Shown: positions 1-6,719 of the stretch, in pieces
Layout: the number at the start of each line of letters is the position of its first letter
How positions within the stretch are numbered: the stretch's first letter is position 1
Origin: JBAWWY01 sp037144355
Lineage (GTDB): Bacteria > Bacillota > Clostridia > Peptostreptococcales > Anaerovoracaceae
NCBI GenBank assembly: GCA_037144355.1
Contig: JBAWWY010000024.1
Location: forward strand, 1-22,850
Direction of reading: 5' to 3'
DNA length: 22,850 bases
Made by a program: the position numbers and the translations under genes
Notes under the pieces: model-generated
Told to the model about the DNA's origin: nothing
The model's database searches: none
The model's input: the letters and a program-made list of their open reading frames with translations, nothing else

Positions 1-62
1 TCGCCATCAGAGAAGGTGGAAGAACTGTTGGTTCCGGCGTAGTAGCCAAAATAATTGCTTGA
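1..62 (+). CDS. tuf: Elongation factor Tu, C-terminal end (partial)
   Basis: Only the last 19 codons and a TGA stop (60-62) are present, reading AIREGGRTVGSGVVAKIIA from position 3. This is the highly conserved end of EF-Tu domain III, the GTPase that delivers aminoacyl-tRNA to the ribosome. In Firmicutes tuf normally ends the str operon (rpsL-rpsG-fusA-tuf) just before rpsJ, so the context agrees. A terminator follows within 30 bp. EF-G ends differently; the family call is firm, although a second tuf copy elsewhere cannot be excluded. Confidence 0.93.
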   Translation, partial: AIREGGRTVGSGVVAKIIA

Positions 63-81
63 TAAAACCGCATAAGACTTC

Positions 82-185
82 ATAAATACAGCCTCTGTTA
101 AATGCTCGCGTACCGTAAGTACGCTCCGCTTTAACAGAGGCCTTTTTATTCGCCTTCTACGCTTTTCTCGTCGCAATTGTAATTT
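82..185. repeat. Terminator-region repeat, copy A (compact)
   Basis: This stretch, which contains the tuf terminator, is similar to 211-483. Shared blocks in order are ATAAATA, GCC, ATGCTCGCGTAC, TAAGTACG-TCCG-TT, TTTATTCG and AATTGT. Copy A has only about 5 nt between the GCGTAC and GTACGC arms, where copy B carries about 170 nt. The similarity is read by eye and is clearly diverged outside the shared blocks. Confidence 0.6.
91..147 (+). terminator. Rho-independent terminator of tuf, with an extra hairpin in its loop
   Basis: A perfect 12-bp stem (GCCTCTGTTAAA at 91-102 with TTTAACAGAGGC at 130-141) is followed by CTTTTT at 142-147. The loop is unusually long (27 nt) and itself contains a perfect 6-bp stem, GCGTAC (108-113) with GTACGC (119-124). 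It should end the str operon transcript. Confidence 0.85.
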
Positions 186-210
186 ATTTAAAGATCAAAA
201 GTTACTTTAT

Positions 211-483
211 CGATAAATATGGCCATTAGATGCTCGCGTACGATACTAGCTCACCCAATTTGCGAAACAAATTGTAGGTGAACTTATGCAAGAAAATCAC
301 AAATCTATGATTTGTAAATTTTTACCGCTAGCAGCTCGCCCTATTCGTGAAGCGAATAGTAGGCGAACTTATACAAGGAAATCACAAATCTATGATTTGT
401 AGATTTTTACTGTAAGTACGTTCCGTTTCCTAGGGAGCTTCTTTATTCGTACTATGCGATTTTATCTGCGTAATTGTGGATTG
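211..483. repeat. Terminator-region repeat, copy B, expanded by an internal tandem array
   Basis: This has the same left flank (to GCGTAC at 236-241) and right flank (from GTACGT at 416-421 to about 483) as the tuf terminator region. The inner stem is opened by two tandem 85-bp units. The outer 12-bp terminator stem of copy A is not preserved here: the right side reads TCCTAGGGAGCTTC, which does not pair with the left side. Copy B is therefore unlikely to act as a terminator in the same way. Confidence 0.6.
249..418. repeat. Two tandem 85-bp units, each with two hairpins
   Basis: Unit 1 is 249-333 and unit 2 is 334-418, in register at exactly 85 bp. Each has a first hairpin: TCACC-CAATTTG/CAAATTG-TA-GGTGA in unit 1 and TCGCC-CTATTCG/CGAATAG-TA-GGCGA in unit 2. 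Each has a second hairpin, ACAAATC-TAT-GATTTGT, identical in both and followed by AATTTTT or GATTTTT. The first-stem differences are compensatory, so base pairing is kept although the bases change. No open reading frame is involved. Function unknown. Confidence 0.85.
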
Positions 484-542
484 GACTTTCCCCTATGCAA
501 TTTTGATTGAGATTGTGGATAAATTTTTACTTTTCTCTTAAA

Positions 543-646
543 ATGGCCTAAAACCCATTGATTTAGTCAATTATTAAGACTAAAATACTAGATATGGCAC
601 ACCACGCAGCGTGTACAAAAAAAGGCCATAAAATCGTTGAGATTTT
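543..646. other. Branched inverted-repeat structure upstream of the S10 promoter
   Basis: ATGGCCT (543-549) pairs with AGGCCAT (623-629). It encloses TTTAGTC (562-568)/GACTAAA (578-584) and a small CACG-cag-CGTG hairpin (603-613). A separate perfect hairpin AAAATC-gttga-GATTTT (630-646) follows. The arrangement could fold as a three-way junction plus a terminator-like stem. No gene, known riboswitch or RNA family was recognised. Confidence 0.5.
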
Positions 647-669
647 AATAAATAAATGAATAAAAACTA

Positions 670-698
670 TTGCATTAATGAAAAGCATAATATATAAT
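670..698 (+). promoter_or_regulatory. Sigma-A type promoter of the S10 operon
   Basis: The -35 is TTGCAT (670-675) and the -10 is TATAAT (693-698), separated by exactly 17 bp. Transcription should start near 705, leaving a leader of about 200 nt before rpsJ. With the tuf terminator upstream, it implies the S10 supercluster is transcribed separately from the str operon. Confidence 0.8.
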
Positions 699-704
699 AA
701 CCAA

Positions 705-903
705 GCTTGCTAAAAAGCGATGAAGCAGGAAGTTGCTGAGCTATCAGGTAATTTCTGCAGAGAATTGTCCGTTCTAGAAACGGGCGAAGGATCTCTACGT
801 GTTTTTGCTTGTGTTAAAAAATATGAAACACCCGGCAAAGTGTATAGAGAAAGCCCTCGTACAAGCATAGCGAAAAGGTACGAAAACTAAGGAGGTAAAG
901 AAG
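705..903 (+). promoter_or_regulatory. Structured 5' leader of the S10 operon
   Basis: A hairpin forms from GTCCGTT (767-773) and AACGGGC (779-785), extended by AGAGA (759-763)/TCTCT (792-796). Further on, TGCTTGT (806-812) can pair with ACAAGCA (861-867), while TCGTAC (857-862) can pair with GTACGA (878-883). These two stems overlap at 861-862 and exclude one another; the second ends six bases before the rpsJ Shine-Dalgarno. This suggests control of rpsJ translation or operon transcription. No ligand can be named. Confidence 0.5.
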
Positions 904-1233
904 ATGTCAACAGAAGAAAAAAAGGCAGCTAGTTCAAAGATTCGAATCAAGTTAAGAGCTTATGACCATAAAGCACTTGATCAATCAGCAGCAAAGATTG
1001 TAGAAACAGCAAAGAAGAGTGGAGCCGAAGTATCAGGACCAATTCCACTGCCAACAGAAAAGCAGATCATAACAATTTTAAGGGCGGTCCACAAATATAA
1101 GGACTCAAGAGAACAATTCGAACAAAGAACTCACAAGAGACTTATCGACATTCTCAGTCCCACTCAGAAGACAGTTGATGCTTTAATGAAGCTAGACTTG
1201 CCAGCTGGGGTAGACATTGAAATCAAACTTTAG
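904..1233 (+). CDS. rpsJ: 30S ribosomal protein S10
   Basis: First gene of the S10 operon. S10 sits in the 30S head and, in other bacteria, also works as NusE in antitermination. The core begins at about residue 12 (KIRIKLRAYDHKALDQSA) and runs through the conserved PIPLPTEK and THKRLIDILSP segments. At 109 aa it is a few residues longer than usual because of a lysine/glutamate-rich N-terminal tail. The start is set by AAGGAGG at 889-895, eight bases before the ATG. It is separated from rplC by an unusually long structured gap of 111 bp. Confidence 0.98.
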   Translation: MSTEEKKAASSKIRIKLRAYDHKALDQSAAKIVETAKKSGAEVSGPIPLPTEKQIITILRAVHKYKDSREQFEQRTHKRLIDILSPTQKTVDALMKLDLPAGVDIEIKL

Positions 1234-1236
1234 AAA

Positions 1237-1319
1237 ATACTAAGAAACTAATATAGATTTGTCCGTTCTACTTTTTAGAGTAATGGAAAATCTCCCTTAG
1301 TATGATTACAAAAGTAATC
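1237..1319 (+). promoter_or_regulatory. Long hairpin plus short hairpin between rpsJ and rplC
   Basis: ATACTAAG (1237-1244) pairs perfectly with CTTAGTAT (1296-1303). Inside, AGATTT (1255-1260) plus TCC (1262-1264) pair with GGA plus AAATCT (1285-1293), with one bulged G. A second perfect hairpin, GATTAC-AAAA-GTAATC (1304-1319), follows directly and ends 15 bases before the rplC Shine-Dalgarno. No U-tract follows, so it is not a simple terminator. It could be a processing site, an attenuator or a protein-binding site. Confidence 0.65.
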
Positions 1320-1344
1320 CGCTGTAAGAATTTAGGAGGTAATA

Positions 1345-1980
1345 ATGAATACGATTTTAGGTAAAAAAATCGGCATGACTCAGATCTTTTCAGAAGCTGG
1401 AGAATCAATTCCAGTATCGGTTGTTGAAGCAGGACCAATGGTCGTGACTCAAATCAAAACTGTTGAGACTGACGGCTATAACTCAATTCAACTGGGTTAT
1501 TACGATTTAAAAGAAAGCAGAGCCAACAAGCCAACCAAAGGACATTTCGCAAAAGCTGGAGTTCCTTTGAAAAAGTTCTTGACTGAAGTAAGGGTGGATA
1601 ACCCAGCTGACTACCAGCTGAACCAAATATTCACAGTAGCTGAATTCGAAGAAGGCAAGAAAGTAGACGTTACTGGAGTTTCCAAAGGTAAGGGAACACA
1701 GGGTAACATCGTAAGACATGGACATGCACAAGGTAGAATGACTCATGGTTCAAAGTTTAAAAGAAGACCAGGAGCATTGGCAGCCGGAACATACCCATCA
1801 AGAGTATTCAAGGGCAACAAAGGTCCTGGAAGAATGGGTAGAGACACTGTAACAGTTCAGAACCTTGACCTAGTAAGAATAATTTCTGATAGAAACATCT
1901 TGCTTATAAAAGGAGCTGTACCTGGTGGCAGAGGCGGTTTATTGAGAATTCAATATGCTATTAAAGGGCAAGGCAAATAG
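1345..1980 (+). CDS. rplC: 50S ribosomal protein L3
   Basis: L3 binds early to 23S rRNA and reaches toward the peptidyl-transferase centre. The 211-aa product has the usual start (MNTILGKKIGMTQIFSE) and the conserved central loop around residues 120-165 (VTGVSKGKGTQG, HGSKFKRRPGALAAGTYPSRVFKG, GRMG). Length is normal. AGGAGGT at 1334-1340 supports the ATG. The upstream hairpins and long gap are unusual and may alter its expression relative to rpsJ. Confidence 0.98.
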   Translation: MNTILGKKIGMTQIFSEAGESIPVSVVEAGPMVVTQIKTVETDGYNSIQLGYYDLKESRANKPTKGHFAKAGVPLKKFLTEVRVDNPADYQLNQIFTVAEFEEGKKVDVTGVSKGKGTQGNIVRHGHAQGRMTHGSKFKRRPGALAAGTYPSRVFKGNKGPGRMGRDTVTVQNLDLVRIISDRNILLIKGAVPGGRGGLLRIQYAIKGQGK

Positions 1981-2009
1981 ATAAGTGATTCAGAAGGGAG
2001 GAAAGAAAA

Positions 2010-2633
2010 ATGGCAAAAGTAAATGTGCTAAATATGGCCGGAGAGCAGGCAGGAAGCATTGAGCTAAATGATGAGATCTTCGGAATTGATATTAATGAAT
2101 TTGCTGTTCACACAGTTGTTAAAAACTATTTAGCAAATCAGAGACAAGGAACGCAGTCTGCAAGGACTAGAAGCGAAGTCAGAGGGGGAGGCAAAAAGCC
2201 TTTCAGACAAAAGGGAACTGGCCGAGCTAGACAGGGAAGTTCAACTTCTCCAAACATGAGTGGCGGTGGAGTAGTATTCGCACCAAAACCAAGAGATTAC
2301 AGATATACTGTGCCAAAGAAAGTCAGAAGACTTGCAATGAAATCAGTATTGACTTCAAAGGTTGTTGAAAACGAAATAATTGTTTTGGATTCACTAACCA
2401 TGACAGCACCAAAGACAAAAGACATGATGAAGATTCTTGCAAATGTCAAAGCGGCTAAAAAAACCCTTATTGTTTTAACCGATAAGGATGAAATGATAAT
2501 CAAGTCTGCTTCAAACATACCAGGAGTAACGACAACTCTAGTAACGACCTTGAATGTTTATGAAATACTAAACCACACAAGTTTCATTGTTACTAAAGAA
2601 GCGATAAACAAAATTGAGGAGGTGTATTCATAA
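2010..2633 (+). CDS. rplD: 50S ribosomal protein L4
   Basis: L4 is a 50S assembly protein whose extended loop lines the exit tunnel. In 207 aa it has the typical loop region at residues 45-85 (RQGTQSARTRSEVRGGGKKPFRQKGTGRARQG in two blocks) and the C-terminal globular domain. In gammaproteobacteria L4 represses the S10 operon by binding its leader; whether that holds here is not shown, but the structured rpsJ leader makes it worth asking. The stop overlaps the rplW start (TAATG). Confidence 0.98.
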   Translation: MAKVNVLNMAGEQAGSIELNDEIFGIDINEFAVHTVVKNYLANQRQGTQSARTRSEVRGGGKKPFRQKGTGRARQGSSTSPNMSGGGVVFAPKPRDYRYTVPKKVRRLAMKSVLTSKVVENEIIVLDSLTMTAPKTKDMMKILANVKAAKKTLIVLTDKDEMIIKSASNIPGVTTTLVTTLNVYEILNHTSFIVTKEAINKIEEVYS

Positions 2634-2923
2634 TGACAACCCCTTATGACTTAATTATTAAACCGGTCATCTCAGAAAAAAGCATGGATGACGTTAAAGA
2701 AAAAAAGTATACTTTCAAAGTTGCCGTAAACGCAAACAAGACTCAAGTAAAGCAGGCAATTGAAGAAATATTCGGAGTTCAAGTTGACAAAGTTAACATT
2801 ATGAACTGCAAGGGAAAACTTAAAAAAGTTGGAAAACATGTTGGTAGAAGAGCAAATTCAAAAAAAGCGATTGTCAAGCTTACTGAAAAAAGTAAACAAA
2901 TCGAATTCTTTGAAGGTCTATAA
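2633..2923 (+). CDS. rplW: 50S ribosomal protein L23
   Basis: L23 lies at the exit of the ribosomal tunnel and docks trigger factor and the signal recognition particle. The 96-aa product has the family start (TPYDLIIKPVISEKS) and the KYTFKVAVNANKTQVKQAIEEIFGV core. Its ATG shares one base with the rplD stop, so translation is probably coupled; GAGGAGGTG lies just upstream inside rplD. Confidence 0.97.
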   Translation: MTTPYDLIIKPVISEKSMDDVKEKKYTFKVAVNANKTQVKQAIEEIFGVQVDKVNIMNCKGKLKKVGKHVGRRANSKKAIVKLTEKSKQIEFFEGL

Positions 2924-2936
2924 GGAGGGAAAGTAA

Positions 2937-3773
2937 ATGGGTATCAAAAAGTATAAACCGACCACTCCTGGATTAAGAGGAATGACGGTTTCCACATTTG
3001 AAGAAATAACAACAGGCAATAATCCTGAAAAATCCCTTGTTGTAACTTTAAAGAAACATTCTGGAAGAAACAATCAGGGAAGAATAACAATAAGACATAG
3101 AGGCGGCGGCTACAGACCTAAATACAGAGTCATCGACTTCAAAAGAAAAAAAGATGATGTTCCAGGAACTGTATCAACTATCGAGTATGATCCAAACAGA
3201 AGTGCAAATATCGCATTGATATTTTACGCTGATGGAGAAAAAAGATATATTATCGCTCCAAACAAACTTAAAGTTGGAGATGTAATTTTCTCAGGCGAAA
3301 AAGCTGATATAAAAATCGGAAACACATTGCCACTCAGAAACATTCCAGTCGGCACAATCATACACTGTATCGAATTGAAAACCGGCAAAGGCGCGCAAAT
3401 GGTTAGATCTGCAGGAAACGGCGCACAGCTTATGGCAAAAGAAGGAGACTACGCACAAGTAAGACTTCCTTCCGGAGAAGTAAGAAAAGTTAGAATCGAA
3501 TGCAGAGCTACAATCGGTGAAGTTGGAAATATCGATCACGAAAACATCAAGATCGGTAAAGCCGGAAGAACCAGGCACATGGGCGTTAGACCTACAGTCA
3601 GAGGTTCGGTAATGAATCCTAACGACCATCCACACGGTGGTGGTGAAGGAAAGACAGGAATTGGTAGAGTTGGTCCTGTGACACCTTGGGGTAAACCAGC
3701 ACTTGGTTACAAGACTAGAAAGAAAAACAAGCATTCTAATAAATATATTGTCAAGAAGCGTAACGAAAAATAG
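2937..3773 (+). CDS. rplB: 50S ribosomal protein L2
   Basis: L2 is one of the most conserved ribosomal proteins, needed for subunit association and peptide bond formation. The 278-aa product has the usual length, the N-terminal RHRGGGYRP segment (about 54-61) and the C-terminal HPHGGGEGK motif (231-239) that contains the histidine near the peptidyl-transferase centre. AAGGAGGG lies upstream, 13 bp after rplW. Nothing is unusual. Confidence 0.99.
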   Translation: MGIKKYKPTTPGLRGMTVSTFEEITTGNNPEKSLVVTLKKHSGRNNQGRITIRHRGGGYRPKYRVIDFKRKKDDVPGTVSTIEYDPNRSANIALIFYADGEKRYIIAPNKLKVGDVIFSGEKADIKIGNTLPLRNIPVGTIIHCIELKTGKGAQMVRSAGNGAQLMAKEGDYAQVRLPSGEVRKVRIECRATIGEVGNIDHENIKIGKAGRTRHMGVRPTVRGSVMNPNDHPHGGGEGKTGIGRVGPVTPWGKPALGYKTRKKNKHSNKYIVKKRNEK

Positions 3774-3792
3774 TTGAAGGGAGGAATAACTA

Positions 3793-4080
3793 ATGGGAAG
3801 ATCACTTAAAAAAGGCCCTTTTATCAATAAGAAACTTTTAAAAAATATTGAGCTAATGAATGCGGCCAATGAGAAAAAAGTTTTAAAAACATGGTCGAGA
3901 CCATCAACTATATTTCCACAGATGGTAGGACATACAATTGCGGTTCATGATGGCAGGAGACATATACCTGTTTATGTGACTGAAGACATGGTAGGACATC
4001 GACTTGGAGAATTTGCTCCAACCAGAACCTACAGAGGACATGCAGATAAAGAAAAATCATCTAAAGTAAAGAAAAAGTAG
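3793..4080 (+). CDS. rpsS: 30S ribosomal protein S19
   Basis: S19 forms a complex with S13 in the 30S head and contacts tRNA. The 95-aa sequence begins MGRSLKKGPFI and carries the family blocks TWSRPSTIFPQMVGHTIAVHDG and VGHRLGEFAPTRTYRGH. It is preceded by a GGGAGG Shine-Dalgarno and lies in the normal position between rplB and rplV. Confidence 0.98.
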   Translation: MGRSLKKGPFINKKLLKNIELMNAANEKKVLKTWSRPSTIFPQMVGHTIAVHDGRRHIPVYVTEDMVGHRLGEFAPTRTYRGHADKEKSSKVKKK

Positions 4081-4112
4081 TTTAAGAACTAATATTGGAA
4101 GGAGGGTCTTAA

Positions 4113-4448
4113 ATGGAATCGAAGGCCGTTGCAAAATATTGTAAAATGTCTCCAATTAAATTAAAACCGATTGCTGATCTAGTAAGAGGCAAGAATTTAA
4201 ACGAGGCACTAACCATACTAAAGTTCACACCTGGCAAAGGTTCAGAAATAATTGAAAAGGTTGTTAAATCTGCCGCAGCAAATGCAGAAAACAATCATGA
4301 AATGAAAGTTGAAAAGTTATATGTTGCAGAAATTACTACAAACCAGGGTCCTACTCAAAAGAGATGGAGAGCTGGTTCTCAAGGTAGAGCATCAACAATA
4401 CTAAAGAGAAGTAGCCACATTGGGGTTGTACTAAAGGAAAGAGCATAG
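4113..4448 (+). CDS. rplV: 50S ribosomal protein L22
   Basis: L22 has a long beta-hairpin that lines the exit tunnel near the site where macrolides bind. The 111-aa product has the usual KYCKMSPIKLKPIADLVRGK start and the C-terminal hairpin region (QGPTQKRWRAGSQGRAS, about residues 78-94). GGAGGG precedes the ATG. Length and order are normal. Confidence 0.98.
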   Translation: MESKAVAKYCKMSPIKLKPIADLVRGKNLNEALTILKFTPGKGSEIIEKVVKSAAANAENNHEMKVEKLYVAEITTNQGPTQKRWRAGSQGRASTILKRSSHIGVVLKERA

Positions 4449-4467
4449 CGAAAGGAGGCTTTGTTAA

Positions 4468-5361
4468 ATGGGTCAAAAAGTAAACGCACATGGTTTAAGA
4501 GTGGGCGTCATAAAAGATTGGGATTCCAAATGGTATGCAGATAAAAGAAACTTTGCAGATTACCTTATCGAAGATAAGATGATAAGAGATTTTGTTAAGA
4601 AAAAATTATACGCATCAGGCGTTTCAAAAATCTTAATTGAAAGAGCAGCTAATAATCAAGTAAAAGTTTCTGTTTATACTGCAAAACCAGGTATGGTAAT
4701 TGGTAGATCAGGCGCTGGAATGGAAGAACTCAAAGCTGAAATCCAGAAGATGACTAAAAAGACTGCAGTTGTAAACATTCTAGAAGTTAGAAGACCAGAA
4801 CTAGATGCACAGCTTACCGCAGAAAACATTGCACAATCTCTTGAAAGAAGAATATCTTTCAGAAGAGCAATGAAGCAGGCAATCGGAAGAGCCATCAAGT
4901 CAGGAGCTAAAGGTATCAAAGTACTTACAGCTGGAAGACTAGGCGGAGCCGAAATTGCCAGAAGCGAAAAATATAGCGAAGGCAACGTGCCATTGCATAC
5001 TTTAAGAGCAAACATTAACTATGGTTTTGCAGAAGCAAATACTACATACGGAAAAATCGGAGTTAAAGTTTGGATGAACCATGGAGAAATTCTTACTAAA
5101 GGATTAGTTAATTCAGCTGAAGAAGTTCCAGCAAAGGGACCAGACAATAAAGGCAGAAATGACAGAAACGATAGACCAAGAAGACCTGATGGTGACAGAC
5201 CTAGAAACAACAATGATAATAGGAACAGAGGACCTAGAGGCGAAATCAGGCCAGAAGAAAAAAGAGCAGTTTCCCCTAGAACACCTCGTCCTGCTGCGAA
5301 GGCTGAAGCACCTCGTGCCGAAGCTCCTAAAGTAGAAACTAAAGAAGCAATAGAAGAATAA
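4468..5361 (+). CDS. rpsC: 30S ribosomal protein S3 with a long disordered C-terminal tail
   Basis: S3 sits at the mRNA entry of the 30S and helps unwind mRNA. The KH domain is visible (PGMVIGRSGAG, about 74-84), followed by the S3 C-terminal domain (RRISFRRAMKQAI at 127-139; GVKVWMNHGEIL at 198-209). The usual protein ends near 210-230; here about 75-85 extra residues follow, first rich in R, N, D, P and G, then in P, A, E and K. The reading frame is unbroken and ends 36 bp before rplP, so the tail is real coding sequence. Confidence 0.97.
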   Translation: MGQKVNAHGLRVGVIKDWDSKWYADKRNFADYLIEDKMIRDFVKKKLYASGVSKILIERAANNQVKVSVYTAKPGMVIGRSGAGMEELKAEIQKMTKKTAVVNILEVRRPELDAQLTAENIAQSLERRISFRRAMKQAIGRAIKSGAKGIKVLTAGRLGGAEIARSEKYSEGNVPLHTLRANINYGFAEANTTYGKIGVKVWMNHGEILTKGLVNSAEEVPAKGPDNKGRNDRNDRPRRPDGDRPRNNNDNRNRGPRGEIRPEEKRAVSPRTPRPAAKAEAPRAEAPKVETKEAIEE

Positions 5362-5397
5362 TACGGGAATCGTAGACAAGGAAGGAGGAAGAAAACG

Positions 5398-5829
5398 ATG
5401 TTAATGCCAAAAAGAGTTAAGCGTCGTAGAGTCCATAGAGGAAGAATGAAGGGTATCGCTACCAAAGGTAACGAGATAACTTACGGATCGTATGGATTAA
5501 TCGCAGAAGAGTGTGGTTGGATAACCTCAAATCAAATAGAATCTGCCAGAATAGCAATGACTAGATATATCAAAAGAGGTGGCAAGGTATATATTAAAAT
5601 CTTCCCACATAAGTCAGTCACTAAAAAACCTGCAGAAGTTAGAATGGGTTCCGGTAAAGGAGCACCTGACCATTTCGTAGCAGTAGTTAAACCAGGCAGA
5701 GTAATGTTCGAGCTTGAAGGCGTTTCAACAGAAAAGGCTAGAGAAGCAATGAGACTTGCACAGCACAAGCTCCCTATAAAAACAAAATTTGTTGTTAAAG
5801 GCGAATTAACAGAGGGTGGTGAAGCGTAA
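5398..5829 (+). CDS. rplP: 50S ribosomal protein L16
   Basis: L16 lies near the A site of the 50S and joins late in assembly. The 143-aa product begins MLMPKRVKRRRVHRGRMKG and has the conserved GSYGLIAEE, RGGKVYIKIFPHK and MGSGKGAPDHFVAVVKPG blocks. AAGGAGG at 5381-5387 supports this ATG over the second one two codons later. The stop overlaps the rpmC start. Confidence 0.98.
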   Translation: MLMPKRVKRRRVHRGRMKGIATKGNEITYGSYGLIAEECGWITSNQIESARIAMTRYIKRGGKVYIKIFPHKSVTKKPAEVRMGSGKGAPDHFVAVVKPGRVMFELEGVSTEKAREAMRLAQHKLPIKTKFVVKGELTEGGEA

Positions 5830-6032
5830 TGAAAATAGAAAAAATGAGGGACATGACTGTTATTGAGCTTAATAATGAATTTAAAAAACTTAAAAACGAG
5901 TTATTCAATTTAAGATTTCAGCACGTGACAGGACAACTTGAGAATCCAATCAAAATGAGAGACGTTAAAAAAGAAATCGCGCGGGTAAAAACCATCATGA
6001 GAGAAAATGAACTTAAGAAGGTTCAGGTATAA
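5829..6032 (+). CDS. rpmC: 50S ribosomal protein L29
   Basis: L29 is a small two-helix protein next to L23 at the tunnel exit. The 67-aa sequence has the family pattern (RDMTVIELNNEFKKLKNELF, NLRFQHVTGQLENP, IARVKTIMRE). The ATG shares its first base with the rplP stop (TAATG), with a GAGGGTGG site inside rplP, implying coupled translation. Confidence 0.97.
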   Translation: MKIEKMRDMTVIELNNEFKKLKNELFNLRFQHVTGQLENPIKMRDVKKEIARVKTIMRENELKKVQV

Positions 6033-6050
6033 CCGAAAGGAGGGTGTAAC

Positions 6051-6308
6051 ATGTTAGACAGAAACAGAAGAAAGACAAAAATTGGAATGGTCGTAAGTGA
6101 CAAGATGGATAAAACAATAGTTGTTGCTGTTGAAGACTTCGTAAGACATTCCCTTTATGGGAAAGCCGTTAAAAAAACTAATAAGTTTAAGGCTCACGAT
6201 GAAAACAACGAGTGCAACACAGGAGATAAAGTAAGGATTATGGAAACCAGACCATTGAGTAAAGACAAAAGATGGAGACTGGTAAACATACTCGAAAAGG
6301 TTAAATAG
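6051..6308 (+). CDS. rpsQ: 30S ribosomal protein S17
   Basis: S17 is a primary 16S rRNA-binding protein with an OB fold. The 85-aa product shows KIGMVVSDKMDKTIVVAVE and the later GDKVRIMETRPLSKDKRWRL block typical of the family. AAAGGAGGG precedes the start. It is in its normal position in the spc part of the cluster. Confidence 0.98.
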   Translation: MLDRNRRKTKIGMVVSDKMDKTIVVAVEDFVRHSLYGKAVKKTNKFKAHDENNECNTGDKVRIMETRPLSKDKRWRLVNILEKVK

Positions 6309-6337
6309 AAATTCTTTTCTGAAAGGAGGCACCAGTA

Positions 6338-6706
6338 ATGATTCAGGCAGAAAGTAGATTAAAAGTTGCTGATAATTCAGGCGCTAAAGAAGTATTATGT
6401 ATTCGTGTACTTGGAGGCACAAGCCGAAAGTATGCAAATATAGGAGATATAATCGTATGTGCCGTTAAAGATGCAACACCAGGCGGTGTTGTCAAAAAAG
6501 GTGAAGTTGTTAAAGCCGTAGTAGTTAGAACAAAGCATGGCGTTAGAAGAACAGACGGAAGCTATGTAAAATTTGATCAAAACGCTGCAGTAATAATAAA
6601 AGAAGACAAAAACCCTGTTGGAACTCGTATCTTTGGACCTGTTGCAAGAGAGTTAAGAGACAGAAGCTTCATGAAAATCGTGTCATTGGCACCAGAAGTA
6701 CTATAG
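6338..6706 (+). CDS. rplN: 50S ribosomal protein L14
   Basis: L14 contributes to the subunit interface and contacts L19. The 122-aa product starts MIQAESRLKVADNSGAKE and carries the family blocks GDIIVCAVKDATPGG, VVRTKHGVRR and GTRIFGPVARELR. Length is exactly that of most bacterial L14 proteins. AAAGGAGG supports the start. Confidence 0.99.
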   Translation: MIQAESRLKVADNSGAKEVLCIRVLGGTSRKYANIGDIIVCAVKDATPGGVVKKGEVVKAVVVRTKHGVRRTDGSYVKFDQNAAVIIKEDKNPVGTRIFGPVARELRDRSFMKIVSLAPEVL

Positions 6707-6719
6707 AGGGGGTGTTGAA

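Noticed and set aside
249..418. CRISPR array
   Set aside because: Two tandem units with no unique spacers, and no cas genes nearby.
3291..3869. Minus-strand reading frame of 192 codons
   Set aside because: Antisense to rplB and rpsS, which are certain; cysteine/serine-rich shadow translation with no start signal.
5019..5465. Minus-strand reading frames opposite the S3 tail
   Set aside because: They arise because the arginine/proline-rich plus strand has few stops on the other strand; leucine/serine-rich low-complexity shadows.
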